From Chryseobacterium gotjawalense (GTDB taxonomy: Bacteria > Bacteroidota > Bacteroidia > Flavobacteriales > Weeksellaceae), in contig NZ_CP124855.1 of NCBI RefSeq assembly GCF_030012525.1, positions 434,001 through 498,000 of the forward strand: a stretch of DNA of 64,000 bases, written 5' to 3'. Both the position numbers and the translations under genes were made by a program. Positions 31,442-39,846 of this stretch are shown here, piece by piece (position 1 is the stretch's first letter; every line of letters starts with the position of its first letter). Under the pieces are notes generated by a model. That model had not been told where the DNA came from. It did not search any database and worked only from the letters and a program-made list of their open reading frames with translations.

Positions 31442-32299
31442 ATGAATACTGAAATTCCGAAACCGCAATCTTCCAATTTTTCAACTCTAAATTGCCATGG
31501 TCATTTAGTCGCTTTATCAGAACCTAAAGTGATGGGAATCCTCAATATCACGCCGGATTCGTTTTCCGATGGAGGAAAATTCAATACCGAAAAGGCAGCG
31601 CTTTTACATGCCGAAAAAATGATTACTGACGGAGCTTCGATCATCGATCTCGGCGCACAGTCGACCAGACCAAATGCCGAATTTTTAAGTTCAAAAGAAG
31701 AAATTTCAAGAATAGGAAATCTGATCTCTATAATTAAAAAAGAATTTCCACACATTTTAATTTCATTAGACACGTTTTATTCTGAAACGGTAAAGTTTGG
31801 TTTTGATGAAGGATTGGATTTGGTCAATGATATTTCAGGCGGAATGTTTGATGACAAAATGTTCGAAAAAGTTGCCGAAACAGGACTTCCATATATTTTA
31901 ATGCACATTAACCCGACTTATGAATCGATGCATGAAAAGCTCATTCATGACGATATTATCCTCCATATCAATTGTTATTTTTCTGAAAAGATTCAAAAAT
32001 TAAGAAGTTTCGGAATTAAGGACATCATTCTCGATCCCGGTTTTGGATTCGGGAAAACTGTGGAGCAGCAACATCAGATGATTGATGAAACGGAGATGAT
32101 CGGATTTGGTGAATATCCTTTGTTAATCGGTATTTCCCGAAAATCATTTATTTATAAACCTTTAGGAAAATCGCCTTTAGATATTCAGGAAGAAACGCAG
32201 AAAATCCATTTAAAAATTCTGCAAAAAGGAGCAAAAATCCTGCGTGTTCACGATGTTTTGGCAACTAAAAAAACAATTGATTTGTTTTTGAAAAAGTAA
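31442..32299 (+). CDS. folP: Dihydropteroate synthase
   Basis: Joins p-aminobenzoate to dihydropterin pyrophosphate in folate synthesis; target of sulfonamides. Barrel motifs: VMGILNITPDSFSDGG at about 30-45, DGASIIDLGAQSTRPNA, VNDISGG, ILDPGFGFGKT and GISRKSFI. The protein has 285 residues from the ATG at 31442. A longer open frame exists upstream, but its extra codons overlap the promoter box and the divergent gene's leader and do not resemble the family. The segment before VMGI is slightly long, so the real start is not proven. Monocistronic. Confidence 0.95.
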   Translation: MNTEIPKPQSSNFSTLNCHGHLVALSEPKVMGILNITPDSFSDGGKFNTEKAALLHAEKMITDGASIIDLGAQSTRPNAEFLSSKEEISRIGNLISIIKKEFPHILISLDTFYSETVKFGFDEGLDLVNDISGGMFDDKMFEKVAETGLPYILMHINPTYESMHEKLIHDDIILHINCYFSEKIQKLRSFGIKDIILDPGFGFGKTVEQQHQMIDETEMIGFGEYPLLIGISRKSFIYKPLGKSPLDIQEETQKIHLKILQKGAKILRVHDVLATKKTIDLFLKK

Positions 32300-32327
32300 T
32301 GGAATAAAAGACATCAAACTTTATTTT

Positions 32328-32466
32328 AAACCACAAATCTGACAAAAGAAAATCTGAAAATAAGAACTTCCGAAGGCGAAAAAAAATAACTTTTTAGAGC
32401 AGTTTCCTTATTTTTCCTTTAGAAAAACTTAAAAATGTTCATCGCCATTGTGACTTTTGTGGTTTT
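32328..32466. repeat. Inverted-repeat element downstream of folP
   Basis: AAACCACAAA (32328-32337) and TTTGTGGTTT (32456-32465) are perfect 10-bp inverted ends of a 138-bp unit without coding capacity. The 17-mer TTGTGACTTTTGTGGTT at 32448-32464 recurs exactly at 53252-53268. The element resembles, in design and sequence, the one at 3283-3419. Confidence 0.65.
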
Positions 32467-32497
32467 TAAAACAAATTTAAACAGGTTCTACTTATTT

Positions 32498-32734
32498 CTA
32501 ATTCAATCCAGACAGTTTTTCAGAATATTCCTCCGCAAACTGTTTTCGGTCTTCATCCAGTTTCTCCAAATTATCGGGAAGCAGGTAACTGAACAGAATC
32601 TTTTCTTCATCATCTAAAAAGATGATTTCTTTTTCTTCGCCATCGATCATTTGGGCGAAAATCTCCCACATCGAGGTATCTTTCATCTTTAATAATTCAA
32701 AAAAAGAACTTGCTTTAATCTGTATATTTTTCAT
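32498..32734 (-). CDS. Small hypothetical protein, 78 residues
   Basis: MKNIQIKASSFFELLKMKDTSMWEIFAQMIDG, followed by a very acidic middle (EEKEIIFLDDEEK) and a charged helix (LEKLDEDRKQFAEEYSEKL). No signal peptide or membrane segment. I do not recognise a family. Composition and codon use look like those of real genes here. It lies 2 bp after the stop of the DUF5686 gene, so it is the second gene of that transcript. A shadow frame is unlikely, because no gene is found on the opposite strand. Confidence 0.65.
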   Translation of the reverse strand: MKNIQIKASSFFELLKMKDTSMWEIFAQMIDGEEKEIIFLDDEEKILFSYLLPDNLEKLDEDRKQFAEEYSEKLSGLN

Positions 32735-32736
32735 TT

Positions 32737-35178
32737 CTAAAATCCTAAAAAATTGAGTTTTAACTGTATGGCGAAATTTTCTTTAAAGGTTGGAGTGGCG
32801 TAATATCCCACGCGGTAGAAGAATCCTAAATTGAAAGGACTCCCTAAAAAGTTGTTGGCTTCTAAACCGATTTCCTGATAAAAATGGTCGAGTTTCTGAA
32901 AATCAAACTGATGAATTTCCGGATTTTTCATATCGCCCGTAATTCCACGGTACACCATATCGAAACTGGAAATTTTCTTTCCGAAAGTGCTGAAATAATA
33001 GGGGATTCTGTGCGTTAAATAATAACCTACGAACTTGTCATTATAATATTTGCCGCCTTCCATCGTGGCAAAACCGAGGTAAGAAGTAAGGTTGAAATTA
33101 AGAGAACTTTCGCCATTTCCTAAACCGTTAACCGCGTACTGATGCCAAATCGGCGCATTTCCGATACTCAGACCGGTATACAAACGAGCACCCGTAACAC
33201 CGATTTTGGTTTTGAAAATGTGTTGAATCAGAAAGTCAAATCTGCTGAAACCGAAGTCTCCGCCTAAAGTTTTTATACCTTGTTCGTAATTGAAATAAAA
33301 CTCCGGATAGTTCTGTTCATACGTTAACTTTCCTGATGGCGTCATCATACTTTTAGAATTCGGTGAATATTTCAGGGTAAGTTGCGTTGCGACATTTTCA
33401 AAACGATTTCCGAGATTGTTGTAACTGTAATCGAATTTTGCTTCCTCGCGATCTCTCTTGGCAGAAACTCTCAGAGTCAGCGAATTAGACAGATCATTTT
33501 CGTAGGACACTTTAAAACCTTCGAAATGGTAGAATCTGTCATTGTTTAAGTCCACACCGGAATTATTGATTTTCATTTTAAAGTTCCAGAGATTTTCATT
33601 GAAACGTCCCGCCGCATCGACGTCGTTATAATATTCGCCCCGGAAAAAAGAAGTTTTGTCTAACGTTGTTTTGATATCGATTCCGGCACCATATTTCCAG
33701 GAAGAATCTTTGAATCCATAAGCGATATAGGCGTCGGGTGAAATATATTTGTTGAATTTTTCATTCATTTTAATGCCTGCACCCAGACGAAAACCTTCGT
33801 ATTGATTGTATTTCAGCAGTTGAAGTGCATCAAAATCTACATTCCCAACTCTGATTTTGCCTTTGAGAAAACCGGTAAAAACATTCAATTTCTGATCGAG
33901 GTTGTATTTTTTTCCTACGCTGTCGATTTTGGAATAGGTCATTTTTTCGCGTGTTGTCAAAGAATCTGTTCTGTATTTTTCCAGAATATCTCCGGCGGTG
34001 TTTTTTACCGACATTGAATATCCCGAAAAATCTTTTTTATTCTCGTCAACGGAAGTTTTAAAATCGAAATAATCTGCCCTCACAAAAACGTAGTTTCCAA
34101 ACTGTTTTTTCAATTTTTCGTCTGAATCATCCTTTTTCTTTTTGTCCGTTTTGTTGACGTCAAAAACGGTGGATCCCATTTTTATTTTAAAATTTTCTTT
34201 GAGCAAAAACCATTTGTTGTCGATGGGTTTCCAGATGCTTGTGATTGATCCTTCACTTTTTTTCTTGCTGTTGCTTTCGATTTTTTTCAGGCCATAAGTT
34301 TCGGCGTCGACGTAGATATAACCGTTGAATTTTCGTTTCTGCACCGGGTTTTTATAATCGGTCTGGCGAAAACGGATTACATAATTTTTTCTGCCTTCAA
34401 TCTCGATACTGTCTGTCAGAAAGTAGCGGTAAAGAGTCCGGTTTTCCTCCTGGATTTCTTTGGGAATTTTATTTCTGTTAGAGCGCAGCGCCAGCATTTC
34501 GTAAACCGGTTGTTTTAAACCAGCCACACGATTGTCCAGAATATTGATTTTTTCGCCGTATTTTTTGGAATATAAAAACTCAGAAGCTCTTTCCCAAAGA
34601 AACAATTTACTCTCAGTCATCAGTTTCATCACATTCAGATTTTCTAATGAATCTTTCTTTTTTTCGGCAGATTGTATCGCGACAGGAACTGTTTTCAGTG
34701 AATCAAGACGGTGATTCAAATATTGACTGTACTGCTTAATACTGTCTTCATCGAAGTCGAAAGAAATTTTCTCATAAGATTTAAAGGAGTAGGAGTCTAA
34801 ACTTTGCGGTGAATTATTTTTGAAATTATCATTTACTTTCTGTAAAATTCTCAACGCGCGCGGGTCACTTTTATCAGAAATGATGACTCCTTCAATCGAC
34901 TGGGTTTTAGGATCGTTTTTAGAAAGAGAAATTTCCATCACTTTATCAACCACGGCTTCGTCTTCATAAAAGCCCGGAGCTTTTACTTGTACTTTTTCAC
35001 ATTTTGTTTTGAAGGTTAAAGTGCCTTCAGTATTGGTTTTACCAAAAAGTTTTCCTTTACAAAAAATGGAAGCATTGGGAATCGGTGTTCCTTCACCCGT
35101 TTTTAAAACCGTAATTTTAGATTGTCCGAAGAAGAAAAGACCAATAAATAAAAAGAGAATTGCACTGTGTTTTTTCAT
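32737..35178 (-). CDS. DUF5686 outer-membrane protein with carboxypeptidase-regulatory-like N-terminus
   Basis: 813 residues from ATG 35178; a TTG three codons earlier lies inside the promoter box and is rejected. Signal peptide to about residue 19 (FLFIGLFFFGQ), then a carboxypeptidase-regulatory-like domain (about 20-90: KITVLKTGEGTPIPNASIFCKGKLFGKTNTEG), a large charged middle region, and a C-terminal beta barrel (about 430-813) ending LNFLGF. This is the usual plan of DUF5686 proteins of Bacteroidota, related in layout to TonB-linked receptors but without a plug. Function unknown. Its promoter box is TACTTTTG. Confidence 0.88.
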   Translation of the reverse strand: MKKHSAILFLFIGLFFFGQSKITVLKTGEGTPIPNASIFCKGKLFGKTNTEGTLTFKTKCEKVQVKAPGFYEDEAVVDKVMEISLSKNDPKTQSIEGVIISDKSDPRALRILQKVNDNFKNNSPQSLDSYSFKSYEKISFDFDEDSIKQYSQYLNHRLDSLKTVPVAIQSAEKKKDSLENLNVMKLMTESKLFLWERASEFLYSKKYGEKINILDNRVAGLKQPVYEMLALRSNRNKIPKEIQEENRTLYRYFLTDSIEIEGRKNYVIRFRQTDYKNPVQKRKFNGYIYVDAETYGLKKIESNSKKKSEGSITSIWKPIDNKWFLLKENFKIKMGSTVFDVNKTDKKKKDDSDEKLKKQFGNYVFVRADYFDFKTSVDENKKDFSGYSMSVKNTAGDILEKYRTDSLTTREKMTYSKIDSVGKKYNLDQKLNVFTGFLKGKIRVGNVDFDALQLLKYNQYEGFRLGAGIKMNEKFNKYISPDAYIAYGFKDSSWKYGAGIDIKTTLDKTSFFRGEYYNDVDAAGRFNENLWNFKMKINNSGVDLNNDRFYHFEGFKVSYENDLSNSLTLRVSAKRDREEAKFDYSYNNLGNRFENVATQLTLKYSPNSKSMMTPSGKLTYEQNYPEFYFNYEQGIKTLGGDFGFSRFDFLIQHIFKTKIGVTGARLYTGLSIGNAPIWHQYAVNGLGNGESSLNFNLTSYLGFATMEGGKYYNDKFVGYYLTHRIPYYFSTFGKKISSFDMVYRGITGDMKNPEIHQFDFQKLDHFYQEIGLEANNFLGSPFNLGFFYRVGYYATPTFKENFAIQLKLNFLGF

Positions 35179-35184
35179 AGAAAA

Positions 35185-35192
35185 CAAAAGTA
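35185..35192 (-). promoter_or_regulatory. Putative -7 promoter box of the DUF5686 gene
   Basis: Reverse strand TACTTTTG fits TAnnTTTG and overlaps the rejected TTG start; it is 7 bp from the ATG at 35178, so the leader would be very short. Confidence 0.45.
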
Positions 35193-35249
35193 TTCAAAAA
35201 AATTAAAATTCAATGCAGATTACGTGTTAAGACTCATAAACTTTAACTA

Positions 35250-37340
35250 TTAGGAAATTCGTCCCCATTTATTTTTTCCTTTGTATTGTTTCGCATAATA
35301 GGTTCGTAATTCGAAATTTTCAGGATGTTCTAGATGAGGATCATTTTTGAGTAATTTTTCAACGGTCAATTTTGCAGCTTTGATGATTTTGCCGTCTGCC
35401 ACTAAATCGAGTTTTTTAAAATCGACAACACCACTTTGCTGGGTTCCGAGAATATCGCCGGGACCGCGCAGTTTCATATCAACTTCTGAAATCTTAAAAC
35501 CGTCATTCGTTTCGACCATTGTTTTCATCCGGGTTCGGCTGTCACTGGAAAGTTTATCGGAAGTGACCAAAATACAGTAACTCTGTTCGGCACCGCGACC
35601 CACTCTTCCGCGAAGTTGATGAAGTTGGGACAGGCCAAATCTTTCGGCACTTTCAATAATCATCACCGACGCATTGGGAACATTTACACCGACTTCGATG
35701 ACCGTGGTTGCAACCATAATATGGGCTTTTCCGGAAGCGAAATACTGCATCGCTGCTTCTTTTTCAGCAGGTTTCATTCGGCCGTGAAGCATAGTTACAT
35801 TAAATCCTTCATAAAATTCGATGATATGTTCTAAGTTTTCTAATAAATTTTTATAATCCAAAGTTTCGGATTCTTCAATTAAAGGATAAACGAAATAGAT
35901 TTGACGGCCTTTTTCAATCTCCTCTTTGGCAAAACGAAAAATCGATAATCGGTCTTTTTCCCGACGGCGTGCGGTGATAATGGCTTTTCTGCCGACCGGT
36001 AGTTCATCGATGACCGACACATCTAAATCACTGTAAAAACTCATCGCTAAAGTCCGTGGAATCGGCGTTGCAGTCATGACGAGAATGTGCGGAGCGATTT
36101 TGTTTTTCGCCCATAATTTCGCTCTTTGCGCCACACCAAACCGATGTTGCTCATCAATAATGGCGAGACCTAAATTTTTAAATTGTACGATATCTTCTAA
36201 AACCGCGTGCGTTCCGATCAGAATTGAAAGTTCACCGGAAAGAAGTTCCTGATGAATAACTTTTCGATCCGACGTTTTGGTTGAACCTGTTAACAACCGG
36301 ACTTTAATATCTGTTTTTTCTAAAAGTTCCTGAATGGAATTAAAATGCTGCTGCGCCAGAATTTCTGTCGGAGCCATCATGCAGCTCTGAAAACCGTTAT
36401 CCAGAGCGATCAACATCGAAAGAAGCGCTACCATGGTTTTTCCGGAACCTACATCGCCTTGAAGAAGCCGGTTCATCTGAATCGGTTTTTTCAGATCAGT
36501 CCGGATTTCCTTTAAAACTCTTTTTTGGGCATTGGTCAGTTCAAAAGGAATGAATTCGTTGTAAAACTGATTGAAATTTTCACCGATTTTCGGGAAAGGA
36601 TTTCCAGCTACGGACGTTTTATGATGTTGCTTTTTTAAACCATACCCTAACTGGAAAAAAAAGGCTTCTTCAAATTTGACTCTGTTTTCTGCATGTTGAA
36701 AATGAACGAGATCTTTCGGGAAATGAATATGGTATAAAGCGGGAATTCTTCCGATTAAGTTCAAACTTTTCATTAAGGAACCGGGTAGGTTTTCCGAAAC
36801 TAAATTGGGCAGGTTTTTAACAATGTCAGCGATTACCGTTTGAAAAAACTTGTTATTTAATCCACGCTTCGAGAGTTTTTCACTGCCGGGATAAATCGGC
36901 AAGAGCGTTCCTGAAAGGGCTTTCTTTTCATCGGCTTCGATTTCGGGATGAGGCATTGAGAAAATCCCGTTGAATTCATTGATTTTACCAAAGACGAACA
37001 TTTCCTGATTGAGGGGAATTTGTTCTTTCATCCATTTTGAATACCGAAACCAGACGAGATCCAGCGTGCCCGAATCATCACGGAATTTAGCCGTTAATCT
37101 CTTCTGACCTTTGCCGTAAGCCACTTCCTGAATATCGGTAATCTTGCCTTTAAATTGGATTTCAGCATCGGGTTCTGTTCTTAAATCGCCTATTTTATGA
37201 ACTTTGCTTTTATCAATATATCTTAAAGGATAAAAAGTTAGAAAATCTTCCACAGTCGTAAATCCTAAAACATTTTTAATGAATTTGGCGCGTTCGGGAC
37301 CGATTCCCTTTAAAAATTCTATGGGAGTTTCTAAAGTCAA
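35250..37340 (-). CDS. recG: ATP-dependent DNA helicase RecG
   Basis: Remodels stalled forks and branch-migrates recombination junctions. 696 residues: a wedge/OB-fold domain up to about 250 (GKGQKRLTAKFRDDSGTLDLVWF), helicase domain 1 with Walker A GDVGSGKT near residue 300 and DEQHRFG, domain 2 with TTVIEVGVNVPNASVM and QLRGRVGRG, then the conserved tail. The frame has no ATG at the expected start. TTG at 37340 (TTG ACT TTA GAA ACT CCC) reads MTLETPIEFLKGIGPERAKF, which aligns with the family start, so TTG initiation is chosen. Confidence 0.95.
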   Translation of the reverse strand: MTLETPIEFLKGIGPERAKFIKNVLGFTTVEDFLTFYPLRYIDKSKVHKIGDLRTEPDAEIQFKGKITDIQEVAYGKGQKRLTAKFRDDSGTLDLVWFRYSKWMKEQIPLNQEMFVFGKINEFNGIFSMPHPEIEADEKKALSGTLLPIYPGSEKLSKRGLNNKFFQTVIADIVKNLPNLVSENLPGSLMKSLNLIGRIPALYHIHFPKDLVHFQHAENRVKFEEAFFFQLGYGLKKQHHKTSVAGNPFPKIGENFNQFYNEFIPFELTNAQKRVLKEIRTDLKKPIQMNRLLQGDVGSGKTMVALLSMLIALDNGFQSCMMAPTEILAQQHFNSIQELLEKTDIKVRLLTGSTKTSDRKVIHQELLSGELSILIGTHAVLEDIVQFKNLGLAIIDEQHRFGVAQRAKLWAKNKIAPHILVMTATPIPRTLAMSFYSDLDVSVIDELPVGRKAIITARRREKDRLSIFRFAKEEIEKGRQIYFVYPLIEESETLDYKNLLENLEHIIEFYEGFNVTMLHGRMKPAEKEAAMQYFASGKAHIMVATTVIEVGVNVPNASVMIIESAERFGLSQLHQLRGRVGRGAEQSYCILVTSDKLSSDSRTRMKTMVETNDGFKISEVDMKLRGPGDILGTQQSGVVDFKKLDLVADGKIIKAAKLTVEKLLKNDPHLEHPENFELRTYYAKQYKGKNKWGRIS

Positions 37341-37388
37341 TATTAAAAAAAAAGCGTATTGAAAGTCAAGGAGCGAATTTCGTTAAAA

Positions 37389-37426
37389 TAAGAAAGACTT
37401 CCAAAAAATATTTGAAAGTCTTCTTT
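37389..37426 (-). terminator. Terminator of the thioredoxin-like gene
   Basis: AAAGACTTCCAAA and TTTGAAAGTCTTCTTT form an imperfect 12-14 bp stem between the gene at 37448 and recG. Confidence 0.65.
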
Positions 37427-37447
37427 ACTGTTATTTAAGAATCACCG

Positions 37448-37981
37448 TTAATCTTTAATACTTGATTTGAATTTTTTCTGATAATTTTCCCATTGTGCGC
37501 GGGTGTTTATCTTTTTATATTCATTGTTTGCGATAAATGGAATATAGGGCTCTAATTCTTTGGCAGTTAGGGCTCCCTGTAAAATGGTGATGGGATTTCC
37601 CGTTTCATCCAGAAAAACCGCCGATGGTATTGCGTTGACATTCATGTATTTGGTGAAATCATGCATGGCATTTTTTTTATTTCCGTTATCGAATTCAGTA
37701 TTGGTAAAAGTTCTGCCAAATACATTTATTTGTTCTTTTCCTTCGGCATTAAACTTCACCGGATAATAATTCTCATTTAAATAATTTGCTATCACCGGTT
37801 GATTGTAAGTGTTTTTCTCCATGATTTTACACGGAGCACACCAATCGGTATAGAAATTAATCAGTATTTTCTTGGGAACCGTTTTCTGAGCGTTGACCGC
37901 TTCTTCCAAAGTCATCCATCTGACTTGGGAAGAGGCGAAGAACGTTATCAATATCGAAAGTAAAAGGACTGTTTTTTTCAT
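37448..37981 (-). CDS. Exported thioredoxin-family protein
   Basis: 177 residues. The signal peptide MKKTVLLLSILITFFASSQ leads to the periplasm. The thioredoxin fold has FYTDWCAPCKIMEKNTY with the redox pair C48 and C51, and the cis-proline region NAIPSAVFLDETGNPI. It resembles the DsbD-gamma / thioredoxin-like proteins (DUF255-like spacing with a long insert before the cis-Pro) that keep periplasmic thiols reduced or handle envelope oxidation. No partner gene is adjacent; POT genes on one side and recG on the other are unrelated. Confidence 0.88.
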   Translation of the reverse strand: MKKTVLLLSILITFFASSQVRWMTLEEAVNAQKTVPKKILINFYTDWCAPCKIMEKNTYNQPVIANYLNENYYPVKFNAEGKEQINVFGRTFTNTEFDNGNKKNAMHDFTKYMNVNAIPSAVFLDETGNPITILQGALTAKELEPYIPFIANNEYKKINTRAQWENYQKKFKSSIKD

Positions 37982-38017
37982 TTCAATTTAATGACTAAAG
38001 TCGTACCAAGTTGGGGT

Positions 38018-39529
38018 TTATCTTACTTCCTGCATCAATTTTTTGACCAGTGGCGAAATTAATATTAAAATAACCCCGGCAATCACGGCATATAAACCTA
38101 ATTCTTTATAACCAGATGTATACGCATGCAGCTTTTCAATATTGGAGGCATCCTTGCGTGCTGTTGCCATATTTGCTCCAATTAATCCTGCAACATACTG
38201 TCCGTAAGCTGAAGCTAAAAACCACATTCCCATCATCATTCCCTGAAGCTTTTGCGTAGAAAGCTTCGTCATAATCGACAGACCAATCGGAGAAAGACAC
38301 ATTTCACCCAAAGTGATAATAAACAAAGCGATGGTAAATAAGCTTAAAGAAGTAACTCCCGCTGCATTTGCAAAAAATTGAGTAGCGAAAATTGCATAAA
38401 ATCCTAACCCTAAAAATATAAATCCTAAACCGAATTTAATAATAGTGTTGGGTTCTAATTTCTTTTTACTGAGCCAGATCCAAAGTAAACCAATTGGGAT
38501 CGCAACCAATAAAATGAAGAATGCGCCGCCGGAATTGTTCACGCCGTTTGGATCTAAACCGAGTAAATCATTGTTCAGATTATGCGCAGCGAAAATACTT
38601 AGCGAACCACCACTTTGCTCATAAATACCCCAAAATATGATGGAGAAAAGAATGAAAATGAGAGCAGCCATAAGCTTACTGCGTTCTGATTTAGAGACTT
38701 TAGACATTTCATAGAATAGATAAATTAATGTCAATGGGCCAACAGCATACATGAAATAATCGGTGTATTGAGTTTTCGCCACCATGACCATAATCATCGG
38801 AATGAAAAGTAAAGACAGGGCATAAACTCCGTATTCTTTCCATTTTTCCATGGAAACCAGGTCTCCGTTTTTAAGTACTTTTAAAGGTTGAAGTCCGATG
38901 GGTCCTAATCTTCTCTGTGTAAAAATAAAATTGACTAAGCTGATCACCATTACAACTGCTGCTAAACCGAAAGCCACATTCCAGTGTAATCCTTCAGGGA
39001 TTAAATGGGAAAGCAATTCACCTTTTCCAATGGCGATACACAAATAACCACCTAGCAAAGCTCCTAAATTAATTCCGGCATAAAAAAGTGAAAACCCTGC
39101 ATCTGTACGGTTATCACCTTTCTTGTATAGTTTTCCTACCATAGTGGAGATGTTCGGTTTGAAAAATCCTGTTCCAACTACAGTAAATGAGATTCCTAAA
39201 AAGAAAAACTGGTGCGGATCCAGGGCTAAAATCAAACTGCCGATTATCATTAAAATTCCGCCCCAAAACAAAGATTTCCTGAATCCTAAAATTTTATCTG
39301 CGAACAAACCTCCCACGAACGTAAAGGCATACACAAAAGCTTGGGTCGCGCCGTATTGCAGATTGGCTTCTTTTTCGCCCAAGTTCAGTTGGGAAATCAT
39401 AAAAAAGACGAGCATTCCGCGCATTCCGTAGAAACAAAAGCGTTCCCACATTTCCGAAAAGAAAAGTGACCAGATTTGTTTTGGATATTTGCCTTTAAAA
39501 TCTTGGATTTGATCGAGGGTTAGGTTCAT
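38018..39529 (-). CDS. POT-family (PTR2) proton-dependent oligopeptide transporter
   Basis: 503 residues from ATG 39529; earlier codons in the open frame overlap the small upstream gene's intergenic region and are not family-like. Twelve or more membrane helices. Family signatures: FFSEMWERFCFYGMRG in helix 1 (ExxER motif, binds proton and peptide carboxylate), FYAGINLGALLGGYLC in helix 5, and CLSPIGLSIMTKLS near helix 10. Imports di- and tripeptides with protons across the inner membrane. One of three paralogues in a row on this strand with the DPP4-like peptidase upstream; it follows a 62-residue gene. Confidence 0.92.
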   Translation of the reverse strand: MNLTLDQIQDFKGKYPKQIWSLFFSEMWERFCFYGMRGMLVFFMISQLNLGEKEANLQYGATQAFVYAFTFVGGLFADKILGFRKSLFWGGILMIIGSLILALDPHQFFFLGISFTVVGTGFFKPNISTMVGKLYKKGDNRTDAGFSLFYAGINLGALLGGYLCIAIGKGELLSHLIPEGLHWNVAFGLAAVVMVISLVNFIFTQRRLGPIGLQPLKVLKNGDLVSMEKWKEYGVYALSLLFIPMIMVMVAKTQYTDYFMYAVGPLTLIYLFYEMSKVSKSERSKLMAALIFILFSIIFWGIYEQSGGSLSIFAAHNLNNDLLGLDPNGVNNSGGAFFILLVAIPIGLLWIWLSKKKLEPNTIIKFGLGFIFLGLGFYAIFATQFFANAAGVTSLSLFTIALFIITLGEMCLSPIGLSIMTKLSTQKLQGMMMGMWFLASAYGQYVAGLIGANMATARKDASNIEKLHAYTSGYKELGLYAVIAGVILILISPLVKKLMQEVR

Positions 39530-39564
39530 AATTATAATTGATAATTGATTTCTGACGCAGCGCG

Positions 39565-39753
39565 TCATGAATTATTTTTATTTTCTTCTTGTTCGAGTTC
39601 AAAACGAATTCTGTCTTGATCGATGATTTGTTTTAATTCTTCTTCCTTTGGTAAATATAAAAGATATTTGCTTGCAAACAGATTGTTTTTGTCATTTAAG
39701 ACAGAATATTTCACGATGGTTTCATCTTTTTCTGAACAAAGTGAAATTTTCAT
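39565..39753 (-). CDS. Small hypothetical protein, 62 residues
   Basis: MKISLCSEKDETIVKYSVLNDK, a short hydrophobic strand pair (NLFASKYLLYLPKEEEL) and a charged tail ending NKNNS. There is no signal peptide and no recognisable domain. The ATG at 39753 is preferred over an adjacent TTG. It lies 35 bp before the first POT gene and is probably transcribed with it. Composition and codon pattern look coding. Whether it has any function with the transporter is unknown. Confidence 0.55.
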   Translation of the reverse strand: MKISLCSEKDETIVKYSVLNDKNNLFASKYLLYLPKEEELKQIIDQDRIRFELEQEENKNNS

Positions 39754-39798
39754 CAATTTTAAATTATAAAACTTGCGTAATGCACTACGAAAATAGAA

Positions 39799-39824
39799 AA
39801 AACCACCGAATAATCGGTGGTTTT
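39799..39824. terminator. Perfect hairpin terminator between two reverse-strand transcripts
   Basis: AAAACCACCGA and TCGGTGGTTTT form a perfect 11-bp stem with loop ATAA. For the POT gene at 39847 it lies just downstream on the reverse strand, where the stem is followed by a T-rich run. Confidence 0.9.
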
Positions 39825-39846
39825 ATGATTTATTAAACTTTTAAAA

